64,000 bases of DNA from Prevotella sp. 10(H) (GCF_000711235.1 NZ_JOMI01000005.1:62001-126000), one strand, 5' to 3'. Numbered from the stretch's first letter, positions 13,602 through 23,339 are shown. The notes: generated by a model not told the origin, from the sequence alone. Numbers and translations: made by a program.

Positions 13602-14240
13602 TCAATCCTTTTTAGTAAAATATTTGCAGAAAGGTGTCAGTCCGCATTCTTCACATTTCGGTTTACGTGCAACGCAAACATAACGTCCATGCAAAATTAG
13701 CCAATGATGAGCCTTTGATAAATATTTTACAGGTATATATTTTATCAATTCTTTTTCTGTTTCTTTCGGATTTTTAGAATTATCAGTAAGTCCTATTCGG
13801 TTAGAAACCCGAAATACATGCGTATCAACAGGCATTGCTGGTTTATTGAATGCAACAATAAGCAGCACATTTGCCGTTTTACGTCCTACTCCTGGAATCG
13901 ACTCCAATTCTTCTAAAGTATCCGGCACTTTACCTCCAAAATCATTAACCAACTTCTTAGCCATTCCAAGTAAGTTTTTCGCCTTGTTGTTTGGATAGGA
14001 TACACTTTTTATATAATGATATATTGCGTCGGTTGTGGTGACAGCCATGACCTCCGGTGTAGGATAAGCCTCAAATAAAGGCGGTGTCACCATATTTACC
14101 CGTTTGTCTGTACATTGAGCCGATAAAATGACGGCGATTAATAAATGGAAAGGGTTATCGTAGTGCAATTCTGTTTCTGCTATCGGCATATTGTGTTCGA
14201 ACCAGTTTATAACCCCTGAATAACGTTCTTTCTTTGTCAT
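13602..14240 (-). CDS. nth: Endonuclease III
   Basis: This base-excision repair DNA glycosylase/AP lyase removes oxidised pyrimidines. At 212 residues it has normal family length. The helix-hairpin-helix segment ESIPGVGRKTANVLL carries the catalytic Lys K121. The catalytic Asp D139 lies in VDTHVFRVSNR. The [4Fe-4S] cluster ligands C189, C196, C199 and C205 follow the CX6CX2CX5C pattern. The gene lies just upstream of the rRNA promoter on the same strand and is separated from the ppiD-like gene by a terminator, so it is probably transcribed alone. Confidence 0.97.
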   Translation of the reverse strand: MTKKERYSGVINWFEHNMPIAETELHYDNPFHLLIAVILSAQCTDKRVNMVTPPLFEAYPTPEVMAVTTTDAIYHYIKSVSYPNNKAKNLLGMAKKLVNDFGGKVPDTLEELESIPGVGRKTANVLLIVAFNKPAMPVDTHVFRVSNRIGLTDNSKNPKETEKELIKYIPVKYLSKAHHWLILHGRYVCVARKPKCEECGLTPFCKYFTKKD

Positions 14241-14258
14241 GTTTTTCTGCTAATTAAA

Positions 14259-14288
14259 AGTCCCCTATAGTTTAACTATAAGGGACCT
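14259..14288 (-). terminator. Terminator after the PpiD-like gene
   Basis: A GTCCCCTATAG / CTATAAGGGAC stem with one mismatch lies about 35 nt beyond the stop codon on the minus strand. It is followed by TTTTAATT. Confidence 0.7.
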
Positions 14289-14322
14289 TAAATATAATGA
14301 TTATATTTCTATTTTGATAAAT

Positions 14323-16431
14323 TTACCAGAATCTAACTCTGTTATCTTCTACTTTCATTTTATTCTTAAGTACAGCTACGGCCTGAGACATTAACTGATA
14401 GAAGCTAGATTGCTTCAGTGTTTGTTTTGTCTGCTCTTCGTTAAATTCTTTATTGTCCTCCGTTTTGCTTGTAACGTCCATTACGTACACTCCGGCTTTA
14501 CCTTTTACAGGACCTTCGAGTTTATTTACCTGAGCTAATTTTGAATATACATTCATCATTGGCTCAAAGCCAACTCCTGATAAATTATTGGTCTGGAAAG
14601 TTACAAAATTTACAGTATCCACTTTTCCTCCCATTGCCTGCGCATATGCATCCAATGAAGATATATTCTTTGATTTCAGGTCTGCGATCATCTTTTCTGC
14701 TTTCTTATCATTCAGAAGTTCCTGTTTGAGAGCCGATGCAACTTCCGATACAGGCATATAATCTCCAGTAATTTCTTTTTTGACAATAGCAACAACACGT
14801 TTATCAGACATATCGAATTTCTTTACTGAACCTACCTTTTCATTGAATGCCCAATGGATAACCTGACGAGTTCCTGTTGCTTGTCCTAAAGCCATTTCTG
14901 ACGGAGATATTACAGCATTAGACATTATCCCGTATCCTTTAGCTTGTGCTGCTTCATCGAAATTGTCAAGATTTCCATTTTCGCTTACAAACTGGTTCAG
15001 TTCATTATCGATTCCATTCTGTGTTTTATCGCTGATGATAACAGGCATTTCGATTACAGCCAGTTTAACCTTAGGCACCGGATTTGTTTTATCTGCGATA
15101 CGTACCAATTGAGTCTGTCCGCTTATATTTAATTTCAGAACTTGCCCCTTAGCAGCAGCAAAGCATTCTTTTGCAATACCAGCGCTTGCCAACATCATTT
15201 CGTTTACCCAGCCAAGCTCACCACCGTTGGAACCCGGAAGAACTTCATCAGCAACAGTTCCAAAATCTTTTCCTCCTTTGATTACCGCCTGTAAGCTATC
15301 GGCTATGTGAGCAGATGTCTTAGCATCTAATCCCTGTGGCAATGGTATAATCTGTAACTTTATCGAATCGGCTGCATTTGTACGATCCATGAGTTTATAC
15401 ATTATGTATGACTGACCTTCTCTAACCGGACCATAAATATCATTTACGGATGCTGACTGAACAAAATTCTTAGCATCGGCAGGTAACCCTGATACAGCCA
15501 TAAATGCATCTACATAATTAGAAGAATATTCACTTAAAACAGCAGCTGTATTATCGCTTGTTTTCAGTTTTTCATAAGCTTTATTCATTTCTTCTTCTAT
15601 AGCTGCATAATCTTCGTCGCTAGGAATTACATCTTTTATAAAATATGATACTTTACGAAGTTCAGTATCGAGTTTATAGTTGTTCTTCCTAAGGTCATAA
15701 AGGTCTTTAATCTCTTTATCTGATACCTGAACTGTGGAATCAGTCATTGTAGTATATCTCTGAACAGCATATGCAATATTTGCTACATTTTTAGAATCTT
15801 CATATGCAGCTTTTGCTTCTGTATCACTTACCAAAACAGAACCTGCAACTAATGATGCATATTTTTCTTCCAGACGCTGGTATTTCATCATATTCTGAAT
15901 GAAAGCCCAAATCTGTCTTCTTGCCATTATCTCAGATCTTGCCGGTTCTTGTAATGCGCCCGGATCCTGATTGATATCAGACAGGAACTGCATCAGATAT
16001 GCTTTATCAAATTGTCTTGTTTCAGGATTTACGAAAAAAGGAATCTGGTATAAGATAGGCGCTACAGTATTTCCATAAACCATATCGTTCAGTTCTTCCG
16101 AAGTTACAGCCAAGCCCAGTTTATCAGCTTCTTCATCCAGCATTTTTTCCTTTACCATTTGCTGATAAGCCATTTCTCTGATTTGAGAAGTCGTAAATTC
16201 GTCAAGTGAATTTTGATTCGACATGATTTTCTGAAAGCTTTCCCATTCAGCTATTTTATCGGAATATTCTTTTGTTGTTACCACCGTTCCGTCTACAACA
16301 AATGCTTTGTCTCTCATTTTATTGATAAAGGTACCTACTTCACCCCATGGAAACACAAATGCCAACAGACCTACGGCAATGATACCTACGAGAAGGCCTG
16401 ATTTGCTCCTAATTTTCTGTAATGCAGCCAT
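14323..16431 (-). CDS. Membrane-anchored peptidylprolyl isomerase (PpiD/SurA-type)
   Basis: This 702-residue periplasmic foldase probably helps outer-membrane and secreted proteins to fold. One N-terminal membrane helix (about 12-30) leaves the rest in the periplasm. A SurA-N-like chaperone region follows (about 35-330), then a parvulin (PpiC-type) rotamase domain (about 355-460, with the GGKDFGTVADE and GELGWV segments), and a long C-terminal chaperone part. This is the E. coli PpiD layout with an extended C-terminus. The neighbours (lptC and an outer-membrane barrel gene on the same strand) fit an envelope-biogenesis cluster common in Bacteroidales. About 107 nt separate it from lptC. Confidence 0.9.
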   Translation of the reverse strand: MAALQKIRSKSGLLVGIIAVGLLAFVFPWGEVGTFINKMRDKAFVVDGTVVTTKEYSDKIAEWESFQKIMSNQNSLDEFTTSQIREMAYQQMVKEKMLDEEADKLGLAVTSEELNDMVYGNTVAPILYQIPFFVNPETRQFDKAYLMQFLSDINQDPGALQEPARSEIMARRQIWAFIQNMMKYQRLEEKYASLVAGSVLVSDTEAKAAYEDSKNVANIAYAVQRYTTMTDSTVQVSDKEIKDLYDLRKNNYKLDTELRKVSYFIKDVIPSDEDYAAIEEEMNKAYEKLKTSDNTAAVLSEYSSNYVDAFMAVSGLPADAKNFVQSASVNDIYGPVREGQSYIMYKLMDRTNAADSIKLQIIPLPQGLDAKTSAHIADSLQAVIKGGKDFGTVADEVLPGSNGGELGWVNEMMLASAGIAKECFAAAKGQVLKLNISGQTQLVRIADKTNPVPKVKLAVIEMPVIISDKTQNGIDNELNQFVSENGNLDNFDEAAQAKGYGIMSNAVISPSEMALGQATGTRQVIHWAFNEKVGSVKKFDMSDKRVVAIVKKEITGDYMPVSEVASALKQELLNDKKAEKMIADLKSKNISSLDAYAQAMGGKVDTVNFVTFQTNNLSGVGFEPMMNVYSKLAQVNKLEGPVKGKAGVYVMDVTSKTEDNKEFNEEQTKQTLKQSSFYQLMSQAVAVLKNKMKVEDNRVRFW

Positions 16432-16538
16432 TTAAATAAGTAATTATTTTTTATATTGTTTAGTTTAATTATCAAAAACATAGTTTTCAGCGTGCGAAGA
16501 TAATAAATAGAGATTGAATTTCATTCATATTTGGCTAA

Positions 16539-17162
16539 CTATTCTGTTTTTTCTTCCCCTTTCTCTTCCTCTTCATTTACATAGAATAACGTTTTCTTGT
16601 CGCCTTTTTCGCCGACGTTCATAAATTCGTACTCTGTCATCTGCTGATTAGCCACTAATCCGTTTTTAGCTATAAGAATACCTTTCTCCGGCCTGTTTAT
16701 TTCCACCAGCTTGTCGGAATATATTTTTTCTTGTTTACGGTTCCAGAATAGTTCATCTCCGGAAAACGTTTCGCCTAATATATTACGTACAAATACATTT
16801 CCTTTCAGCCTCCACAAGTCTTTCCTTGTGTAATTCCATGCAGTATCCGCTACCACCGTAACAACAACCTGAAAGGCAGTATCGAACTGTTCAAGATAGA
16901 GGCCGTCAGGAAAAAACCAGTAAGGATCTTTAGCTTCGTCATACATATTCCATGTCTTGGTTATCATTTTATATTTGATAAGGCCCGAATCGGAAATCAA
17001 CATTCTGACACTATCGGTATGCATGGACGGAACTGTTTCTTTGTCGTATACGAAATTTACTCCGGACTTATCATCTTTATTGCAGGAAGCAAAAAAGAAA
17101 GGTACGGAGAAAATAAAAAACACTATTGATATAGTTATTACTTGTCTGAGCGTCAATTTCAT
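16539..17162 (-). CDS. lptC: LPS export periplasmic protein LptC
   Basis: LptC links the inner-membrane LPS extractor (LptBFG) to the periplasmic bridge. From the ATG at 17162 the protein has 207 residues, beginning MKLTLRQ. A hydrophobic leader ends in FFFASCNKD, which resembles a lipoprotein cleavage site (Bacteroidota LptC proteins are often annotated as lipoproteins). The remainder is beta-rich with the LptC-type segments LKGNVFVRN and WNRKQEKIYSDKLVEI, and it ends in an acidic tail. The longer frame from 17183 would use TTG, so the ATG is preferred. It lies 69 nt after the outer-membrane protein gene and is probably co-transcribed. Confidence 0.85.
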   Translation of the reverse strand: MKLTLRQVITISIVFFIFSVPFFFASCNKDDKSGVNFVYDKETVPSMHTDSVRMLISDSGLIKYKMITKTWNMYDEAKDPYWFFPDGLYLEQFDTAFQVVVTVVADTAWNYTRKDLWRLKGNVFVRNILGETFSGDELFWNRKQEKIYSDKLVEINRPEKGILIAKNGLVANQQMTEYEFMNVGEKGDKKTLFYVNEEEEKGEEKTE

Positions 17163-17231
17163 ATACAGATATATTAAAAACAATGAGCCCCAATATAAAA
17201 TTGAGGCTGTTTTTCTTATCTAATTCTAACA

Positions 17232-18527
17232 TTATTCAACTTTACGACGGAAGAACCAAAGTTCATTGATATTTACATTTAATGAAACTCCGAAATATTC
17301 TTCTGTTATCATATTCTTAAGCTTCGGTTTAATCTTTCTATATTCAAAGTTCAGATTGATATATGATACCCGTTGCCCGATATTATCACGTATAGGGAAG
17401 CCAAAGCCTAGAGTAGCACCATATTCATTATAACCGTCTATCTTATTGTTTTTATCCATAGCATTCAGGTATGAATTGCTATAGTTAAGACCGCCCCGGA
17501 ATTTAATCTTTTTGAAAAAGCTTCTGTCATAAGGGTCTATCATATATTCGGCTCCTGCACTGTATTTCCATCGGTCGTCGAAACGATCTGCATCTGACAG
17601 ACCATCATTCATGTAGCTGGAATACTTTACTTTACTCCACCTCTGATAAGTAGCATCAGCACCGAAAACAAGTTTATTGTTACTATTGATAGTAAAACCT
17701 AACCCGTATGTTTCCGGTATTCCGGCATCTATTCCGTTATGTTCGGTTGTAGTAGGCTCGGTTTCTGAAGATGTAAAAATGTAATGTACATTAGTATAAT
17801 CAGCAGAAGAATTAATCTTTGGTGAGTAAACAGCACCAAGAGTTAAATTCTTAGTCTTACCTATTGGAAATCCGTATTGTAATCCTATATCAAACTTCGC
17901 TGCTTTAACTGACAGTTCTGTATTATCCAATGACGTATTTGTTCCCGATCCGCTAATAGCAGGAAGCTGACGCTTATGGTTTATTGTACCAAACAGATAT
18001 GACACATTAGCACCAATAGATAACCCTTTTATCGGAGTAGAATATCCGAGTCCACCATATACCTGACTAAGACCTCCCGAACCGGAAAAAGATTTGTTAT
18101 ACATTACCGATCCGTTGGTCTCGGTACTCTCGAATTTATATCCTACAGAGGAATAGGGCATAATACCGAAACTTAAACCTAAGCCTTTCTTTATGGGAAC
18201 GAGGATAGTTATATAATCGAGTCCGCCATTATGTTTCTTTTCAGAGTTAACTTCATCGCTTAATTTTCCCATGTTATAGTTGACACCTATATCGAAAAGG
18301 AAAGTTAATGAATCTACTCGCGAATATGATGCCGGATTTAAGGGGTTTGCACTCTGGCTGTTGCGTAGTCCGTAACCAATCCCACCCATTGCTCTCGACG
18401 GGCCAACCGACTGATCTCTCAGTACTCCGTAACCATATCTGCTGTAAGGAGAATCTGTTTGTGCTCCGAGTGAGCCTGCTATACAAGCCAAGAGGGCTAT
18501 AAAAAGAAGTTTTTTGCTTTTTAACAT
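17232..18527 (-). CDS. Outer-membrane beta-barrel protein (FadL/OmpP1-like)
   Basis: This 431-residue protein has a clear signal peptide (MLKSKKLLFIALLACIAGSLG, cut after AQ). The mature part has alternating short aromatic and hydrophobic strands such as YSRYGYGVLRD, GLGLSFGIMPYS and INLNFEYRKI. The early SRAMGGIGYGLRN and NPLNPASYS segments are typical of Bacteroidota porin-like proteins related to the FadL/OmpP1 group. Its cargo is unknown. It is the first gene of an envelope cluster with lptC and the PpiD-like foldase. Confidence 0.72.
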   Translation of the reverse strand: MLKSKKLLFIALLACIAGSLGAQTDSPYSRYGYGVLRDQSVGPSRAMGGIGYGLRNSQSANPLNPASYSRVDSLTFLFDIGVNYNMGKLSDEVNSEKKHNGGLDYITILVPIKKGLGLSFGIMPYSSVGYKFESTETNGSVMYNKSFSGSGGLSQVYGGLGYSTPIKGLSIGANVSYLFGTINHKRQLPAISGSGTNTSLDNTELSVKAAKFDIGLQYGFPIGKTKNLTLGAVYSPKINSSADYTNVHYIFTSSETEPTTTEHNGIDAGIPETYGLGFTINSNNKLVFGADATYQRWSKVKYSSYMNDGLSDADRFDDRWKYSAGAEYMIDPYDRSFFKKIKFRGGLNYSNSYLNAMDKNNKIDGYNEYGATLGFGFPIRDNIGQRVSYINLNFEYRKIKPKLKNMITEEYFGVSLNVNINELWFFRRKVE

Positions 18528-18826
18528 TATAGTTCTATATACGGTTTATCCTTTCAGTATCAATTCTTATATAATAAATTGCTGCCTTTTCTGTTATCTT
18601 GTGTTCTCATCTTAAACAATAATTTGCCCAAATTATTATCCTGATATGGCAAATATTCCAAAGAAAAGCAACATTATTCTTCATTACATCAATCAGTATG
18701 CTGCTAAATTCGCTTAAAAACAGACGAAATTTGTGCAAAGTAAATTAAAAAAAATCAGTTAACCGACTATTTATCTAAAATGTCATATTTTTTTTGCCTT
18801 AAAAAGGTTAATTATCCTTATTTTAG
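18528..18826. other. Divergent intergenic region
   Basis: About 300 nt of AT-rich DNA lie between the outer-membrane protein gene (-) and the exosortase-like gene (+). No ORF with coding character was seen. The promoter of the minus-strand cluster should lie here but no good TAnnTTTG match was found for it. Confidence 0.5.
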
Positions 18827-18834
18827 TACCTTTG
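18827..18834 (+). promoter_or_regulatory. -7 box for the exosortase-like gene
   Basis: TACCTTTG matches TAnnTTTG and sits 18 nt before the GTG start, implying a very short leader. The -33 position does not show TTTG. Confidence 0.55.
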
Positions 18835-18852
18835 TAGGCTATTTATAAACCG

Positions 18853-19545
18853 GTGAAAATTAAAGACAATATTTATATTACTACACTACGTGAGAAGCTA
18901 GGACCATTCCGCGACATTATATGGTTTCTCTGCTTATTTCTCATATTCGAATTTATATGGAAAGTCTGCGTGCATCAGGGCGAGAATGAGCGGATACTTC
19001 TTGTGCTGGGTAAAGACCTGACCGCATACACGGAAGGGATGAACCGCTGGACTGCCGATATTGTATACTGGGTTGTTCACGATTTATTCGGTTATAAAAA
19101 TTTTCAAATAGTAAATGGCACTACCCTGTTCTTCGAAAATTCCATTCCTGTAGACATAATATGGAGTTGTACAGGTCTGAAACAATTATTCATGTTCTCT
19201 TTTATTCTGGCTTTCTATTATGGCCCTGTAAAGAAAAAATTATGGTATCTGCCCCTGTCGCTTTTTATATTGCTGTTAATTAATATACTCAGGCTGGCAA
19301 TAATTTTCATCATAATAAAAGATCCTTTTCCTGAATGGTTTATTTCAGTAAATGAATGGTATAACAATTGTACATGGGAAAATACAAAAGAATGTTACTA
19401 CAAGTTTTATAAAGACTGGTTCAATATTTTCCACCGCGATATATTTGTCTGGATATATTACGACGGGGTTATATTTGTTTTGTGGCTGATATGGGAAGAG
19501 AAGATACGGAAACCGTATCAACGATTAATATCTAAAAAACAGTAG
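18853..19545 (+). CDS. Exosortase/archaeosortase-family membrane protein
   Basis: This 230-residue protein spans the membrane several times. Exosortases are thought to cut and anchor proteins carrying a C-terminal sorting helix. The three residues expected for the family are present in order: Cys C106 in WSCTGLKQ, Arg R147 in NILRLA, and His H194 in NIFHRDIFVW. It starts with GTG 18 nt after a -7 box; no better ATG precedes the first conserved segment. It is convergent with a glycosyltransferase gene 19 nt away. No EPS cluster or obvious sorted substrate was recognised in this window, so its role is unknown. Confidence 0.75.
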   Translation: MKIKDNIYITTLREKLGPFRDIIWFLCLFLIFEFIWKVCVHQGENERILLVLGKDLTAYTEGMNRWTADIVYWVVHDLFGYKNFQIVNGTTLFFENSIPVDIIWSCTGLKQLFMFSFILAFYYGPVKKKLWYLPLSLFILLLINILRLAIIFIIIKDPFPEWFISVNEWYNNCTWENTKECYYKFYKDWFNIFHRDIFVWIYYDGVIFVLWLIWEEKIRKPYQRLISKKQ

Positions 19546-19563
19546 GCCTATCAGTAAATAAGA

Positions 19564-20736
19564 TCAACGGCGGCCGCTCATTTTCTTATGACGTGAACGA
19601 AAACGAACATTGTAAAGAGGCTGCAGAATTTCCATCAATATAAAAGAAAAGTAAAACTTTCCAGATTCGAAATATTTGGCCGATTTGTTTATGGTAACAA
19701 TTTGTACCGATAATTTCACCAATAATAAGAAAACTGAAATTCCTAATAATGCCCAATGCTGAAACATTATGCTATACACAATTATAGCGATAAAGGCAAT
19801 ATAGAACAGATAACGACTAAAGGCTTCAAAGTTGAACATCCTATTCCAAAAACGGTTTTTATAATATTTCTTTGCTACGGAATATGATTTTTTGATCTGC
19901 TTCCAGAGAGAGAACCGCTCGATTGAAGTTTCGATAAAGCTATCTTGAGATAAAGCAACAGCCGTATTGCCCGAAGATATGATCTGATTAATAAAAACAT
20001 CTTCACCGTTATCCAGATTAAGAAAGGATGCAAACCCTTTATTGTCAAAGAATAAATGCCTACGGAATGCAAGGTTACGGTATATACCTGTAAACGCTTT
20101 GCCTTTCAAAGCCAAAGCCATATACTGCATACTGAAAAGATGATTGTCGAAGCGTGCTGTACGATTGAAAAAGTCTTTAGTCTTGTCATAAAAAGAGTAT
20201 CCCAATACTACATCCTTATCTTCTGTCATTTCGCTCACCATCGATGATATCCACTGATTAGAGACAGGCTTAGAATAGGGCTCGGTGAAAAGTAAAATCT
20301 CACCTTTGGCCGCCTTAATGCCAATAGTCAACGCTAGTTTACGACGACCGAAAGAAGCATCATTCGAATATGGGAGATATGTTACATAAAGATACGGGTA
20401 TTTTAGTTGCAGCGATTGTAGCAATGTATCGCTCTCATCTGTAGAGCCGTTATTTACAATTATCACTTCATAGTCAGGGTATTCCTGTTCCAATACGGCA
20501 GGTAAATTCTTTGCAAGATCATCGGCCGAATTTTCAGAAGATATGATAACAGATACTTTTGGCTTAAGGTAAAATGGCTGATAATTATCTTTTTGTCTTT
20601 TATGAACAACAGAATATGGCTTTCTGTAATACATCAAATAAAATAGAATTTGAAATAGGAACAGTACAAATAAAAAAAGTAATCCGCCTATTTCTATTTC
20701 ATTAAAAGTAAAGTAATGTAAGATTTGCTCAACCAT
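19564..20736 (-). CDS. Membrane-anchored family 2 glycosyltransferase
   Basis: This protein probably transfers sugars from an NDP donor to a lipid-linked or envelope glycan. From the ATG at 20736 it has 390 residues: an N-terminal membrane helix (about 10-33), a GT-A domain beginning KVSVIISSENS with the VNNGSTDES segment (metal and donor binding), and two or more C-terminal hydrophobic segments before a strongly basic end (RFRSRHKKMSGRR). The longer frame from 20760 needs a TTG start. It lies 69 nt downstream of lysA on the same strand and may be co-transcribed with it, although the functions are unrelated. Confidence 0.85.
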   Translation of the reverse strand: MVEQILHYFTFNEIEIGGLLFLFVLFLFQILFYLMYYRKPYSVVHKRQKDNYQPFYLKPKVSVIISSENSADDLAKNLPAVLEQEYPDYEVIIVNNGSTDESDTLLQSLQLKYPYLYVTYLPYSNDASFGRRKLALTIGIKAAKGEILLFTEPYSKPVSNQWISSMVSEMTEDKDVVLGYSFYDKTKDFFNRTARFDNHLFSMQYMALALKGKAFTGIYRNLAFRRHLFFDNKGFASFLNLDNGEDVFINQIISSGNTAVALSQDSFIETSIERFSLWKQIKKSYSVAKKYYKNRFWNRMFNFEAFSRYLFYIAFIAIIVYSIMFQHWALLGISVFLLLVKLSVQIVTINKSAKYFESGKFYFSFILMEILQPLYNVRFRSRHKKMSGRR

Positions 20737-20805
20737 TTCCTGTGTTTTCAAAAAAGACAAGAGCCATATATTTCATACGACTCCTGACTTTTATTGTTGT
20801 ACGAT

Positions 20806-21963
20806 TTATATCTTATCAGAATAATAAGGCTTAGGCAATTCGCGGCAATTATACTGCGAAGCCATTATTTCACCATATGCGCCTGCCGAACGCAGAACGA
20901 GCATATCTCCCCTGCTGGTTTCATTCAGGTCGTAAGATTTAACAAACACGTCTGAAGATTCGCATATAGGGCCAACAACATCGTATTTTTTAACCGGAAG
21001 ATCCGAAGATATGTTTTCTATCTTGTGATATGCCTGATATAATGCCGGACGAATAAGATCTGTCATACCTGCATCCACTATCGCAAATGCTTTTTGTTCT
21101 CCTTGTTTTACGTAAACCACCCGTGTAACCAAAGCGCCGCATTGAGCTACAATAGAACGTCCGAGTTCGAAATGAGCCATTTGTCCATCCCTCAATTTCA
21201 GGTATTTATGGAACATTTCGAAATAGCTGGCAAAATCAGGAATCAGATGTGCATCAGGATTTTCATAATCGATTCCTAATCCTCCACCAAGATTGATATG
21301 CTCCAGTTTTATTCCTTTTTCCTCGAAATATATTTGCAGCTCGTTTACTTTCTCACAAAGAGGTTCGAAAGTTTTAATTTCTTCTATTTGAGAGCCTATA
21401 TGGAAATGAATACCGATAAGTTTGATAGATTTCAGCGTTTGTAACGTTTCTATTACTGCATCAAGATGAGCAAGAGAAAATCCGAACTTATTCTCATTAA
21501 GACCTGTAGTTATATATTCATGCGTGTGTGCATCTACATTCGGATTAATACGCAAAGCTACCTGAGCCAGTTTTCCTTTCTTATTGGCCAATTCGTTGAT
21601 TACTTCTAATTCGGGTAACGATTCTACGTTGAAACTAAAAATATTCAGGTCGAGGGCAAGATTGATTTCTTTATCGGTCTTCCCTACCCCGGCGAAAACT
21701 ATTTTCGATGCAGGAAATCCTGCATTTACAGCAGCCTTGACTTCATTTCCGCTCACACAGTCGGCACCGAAGCCTTCCGAAGCGATAAGTTCAAGTATTC
21801 TGCGGTTTGCATTCGCCTTTACTGCGTAGTGTTGGATAAATCCGTATTTTTTAGTCTCTTCTTTTACGATTTTCAATGTTTTTTTTAACAAATCCATATC
21901 GTAGTAATAAAAAGGCGTTTCAATACCTTTTAACTTGTCAACAGGAAAATTTCCTTTTGTCAT
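20806..21963 (-). CDS. lysA: Diaminopimelate decarboxylase
   Basis: This PLP enzyme makes L-lysine from meso-diaminopimelate, the last step of the pathway. The PLP lysine is K49 in HYAVKANANRR. Further motifs are GIHFHIGSQI, the glycine-rich phosphate loop HINLGGGLGIDY, and CESSD (C334), which completes the active site of the dimer partner. The length (385) is slightly below many bacterial LysA proteins. It follows the aspartate kinase gene by 15 nt, so the first and last enzymes of lysine synthesis form one transcription unit. Confidence 0.96.
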   Translation of the reverse strand: MTKGNFPVDKLKGIETPFYYYDMDLLKKTLKIVKEETKKYGFIQHYAVKANANRRILELIASEGFGADCVSGNEVKAAVNAGFPASKIVFAGVGKTDKEINLALDLNIFSFNVESLPELEVINELANKKGKLAQVALRINPNVDAHTHEYITTGLNENKFGFSLAHLDAVIETLQTLKSIKLIGIHFHIGSQIEEIKTFEPLCEKVNELQIYFEEKGIKLEHINLGGGLGIDYENPDAHLIPDFASYFEMFHKYLKLRDGQMAHFELGRSIVAQCGALVTRVVYVKQGEQKAFAIVDAGMTDLIRPALYQAYHKIENISSDLPVKKYDVVGPICESSDVFVKSYDLNETSRGDMLVLRSAGAYGEIMASQYNCRELPKPYYSDKI

Positions 21964-21978
21964 TGTGGGATTAAAGAA

Positions 21979-23292
21979 TTAATTAAACAATTTGTCATTC
22001 AATGTTTGAAGCGCTTTCTCTTTATCTTTACCAGCTATTAAGAACGAGAAATTATATTTGCTGCCTCCAAATGATATCATATGTATCGGAATTCCGGCTA
22101 CCGCATTTAATATCTCCGAAGCAAAAGCATCCTTTTCAGATTCAAGATTTCCGATAACGGAAATGATAACCATATTATTATCTACAGATACAGTTCCGTA
22201 TTTTTTCAGGTCGTCAAGAATCAGTTGGATATTTTTATCATCGTCGATAGTCAGCGATACACCGATTTCGGATGTAGCCAACATATCTATCGAAGTCTGA
22301 TAATTTTCAAATACTTCGAACACCCGGCGAAGAAAGCCGTGAGCCAGAAGCATCTTGCCCGATTTTATCTTAATAGCTGTAATATTATCTTTAGCCGCCA
22401 CGGCTTTTATAGCGCATGCCTCCGTTTCGTTAGAGATAAGAGTACCCGAAGCTTCCGGGTAATTAGTATTTTTAAGCCGTACAGGTATATCCGACAGTTT
22501 TGCAGGAAGAATACTTGACGGGTGAAGTATTTTTGTCCCGAAATAAGCCAGTTCGGCTGCTTCGTCAAAGTTCAGTTGTTTTATGGCAGTGGTACCTTTC
22601 ACATAACACGGATCGTTATTCTGCATAACGTCTACATCTGCCCATATCTGTATCTCTTCTGCACCAACCGCAACCCCTACAAGCGAAGCCGTATAGTCGC
22701 TACCACCTTTGCGCAGATCATCGATCTCACCGTATGCATTTCTACAAATATATCCCTGTGTAATATACAGATCGGCATCTTTTGCCCTATCCAGCAAAGT
22801 TGTTAGATTTTCCTTTATGTAGACTGGATCGGGAGCAGAATTTTTATCCGTCCGCATATATTCGAGTGCAGGAATTAGTACGGCATTTATCTTCTGTTCG
22901 GAAAGGTATAGATGGAAAAGTTCCGAACTCAGCAATTCGCTTTGCGCCATCACTACACGTTCTTCAAACAGGGTAAAAAGGTCTTTTGTGAAAGTACGGA
23001 TATAATCGAATTTCTCTGTCACAACGGCATTAGCCTTCGTCTTATAATCTCCGTCTGCAAATAATGCAGCTACAAATTGCCTGTATTCTTTTTCCAAACG
23101 GTTTATGACTTCGATTGCACCTTCCTGGTTCTTTTTGTAAAGGTAGTCGGATACTTCGGTCAATGCCTCAGCTGTACCACGCATCGAAGACAATACAATA
23201 ATATTATTACCGCCAAGGGCAACAATACCTGCTACATTCTTCATCCTGTCGGCTGTAGCAATAGACGCACTACCAAATTTCAGAACCTTCAT
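21979..23292 (-). CDS. lysC: Aspartate kinase (monofunctional, lysine branch)
   Basis: It phosphorylates L-aspartate, the first step to lysine, threonine and methionine. From the ATG at 23292 the protein has 437 residues and begins MKVLKFGSAS. The usual KFGGTS phosphate loop is thus varied to KFGSAS. The second signature, GGSDYTASLVGVA, is intact, and two C-terminal ACT-type regulatory segments are present (about 300-437). A longer reading from 23334 would start inside the -7 box at 23332-23339. It is co-directional with lysA, 15 nt apart, which suggests that lysine controls this isoform. Confidence 0.93.
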   Translation of the reverse strand: MKVLKFGSASIATADRMKNVAGIVALGGNNIIVLSSMRGTAEALTEVSDYLYKKNQEGAIEVINRLEKEYRQFVAALFADGDYKTKANAVVTEKFDYIRTFTKDLFTLFEERVVMAQSELLSSELFHLYLSEQKINAVLIPALEYMRTDKNSAPDPVYIKENLTTLLDRAKDADLYITQGYICRNAYGEIDDLRKGGSDYTASLVGVAVGAEEIQIWADVDVMQNNDPCYVKGTTAIKQLNFDEAAELAYFGTKILHPSSILPAKLSDIPVRLKNTNYPEASGTLISNETEACAIKAVAAKDNITAIKIKSGKMLLAHGFLRRVFEVFENYQTSIDMLATSEIGVSLTIDDDKNIQLILDDLKKYGTVSVDNNMVIISVIGNLESEKDAFASEILNAVAGIPIHMISFGGSKYNFSFLIAGKDKEKALQTLNDKLFN

Positions 23293-23331
23293 AATTTCAC
23301 ATATTTTGTTTCTGATTCTACAATCAAGGTG

Positions 23332-23339
23332 CAAAAATA
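23332..23339 (-). promoter_or_regulatory. -7 box for the lysC-lysA operon
   Basis: The minus strand reads TATTTTTG, 39 nt before the lysC ATG at 23292. Its position excludes the longer lysC reading. Confidence 0.5.
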
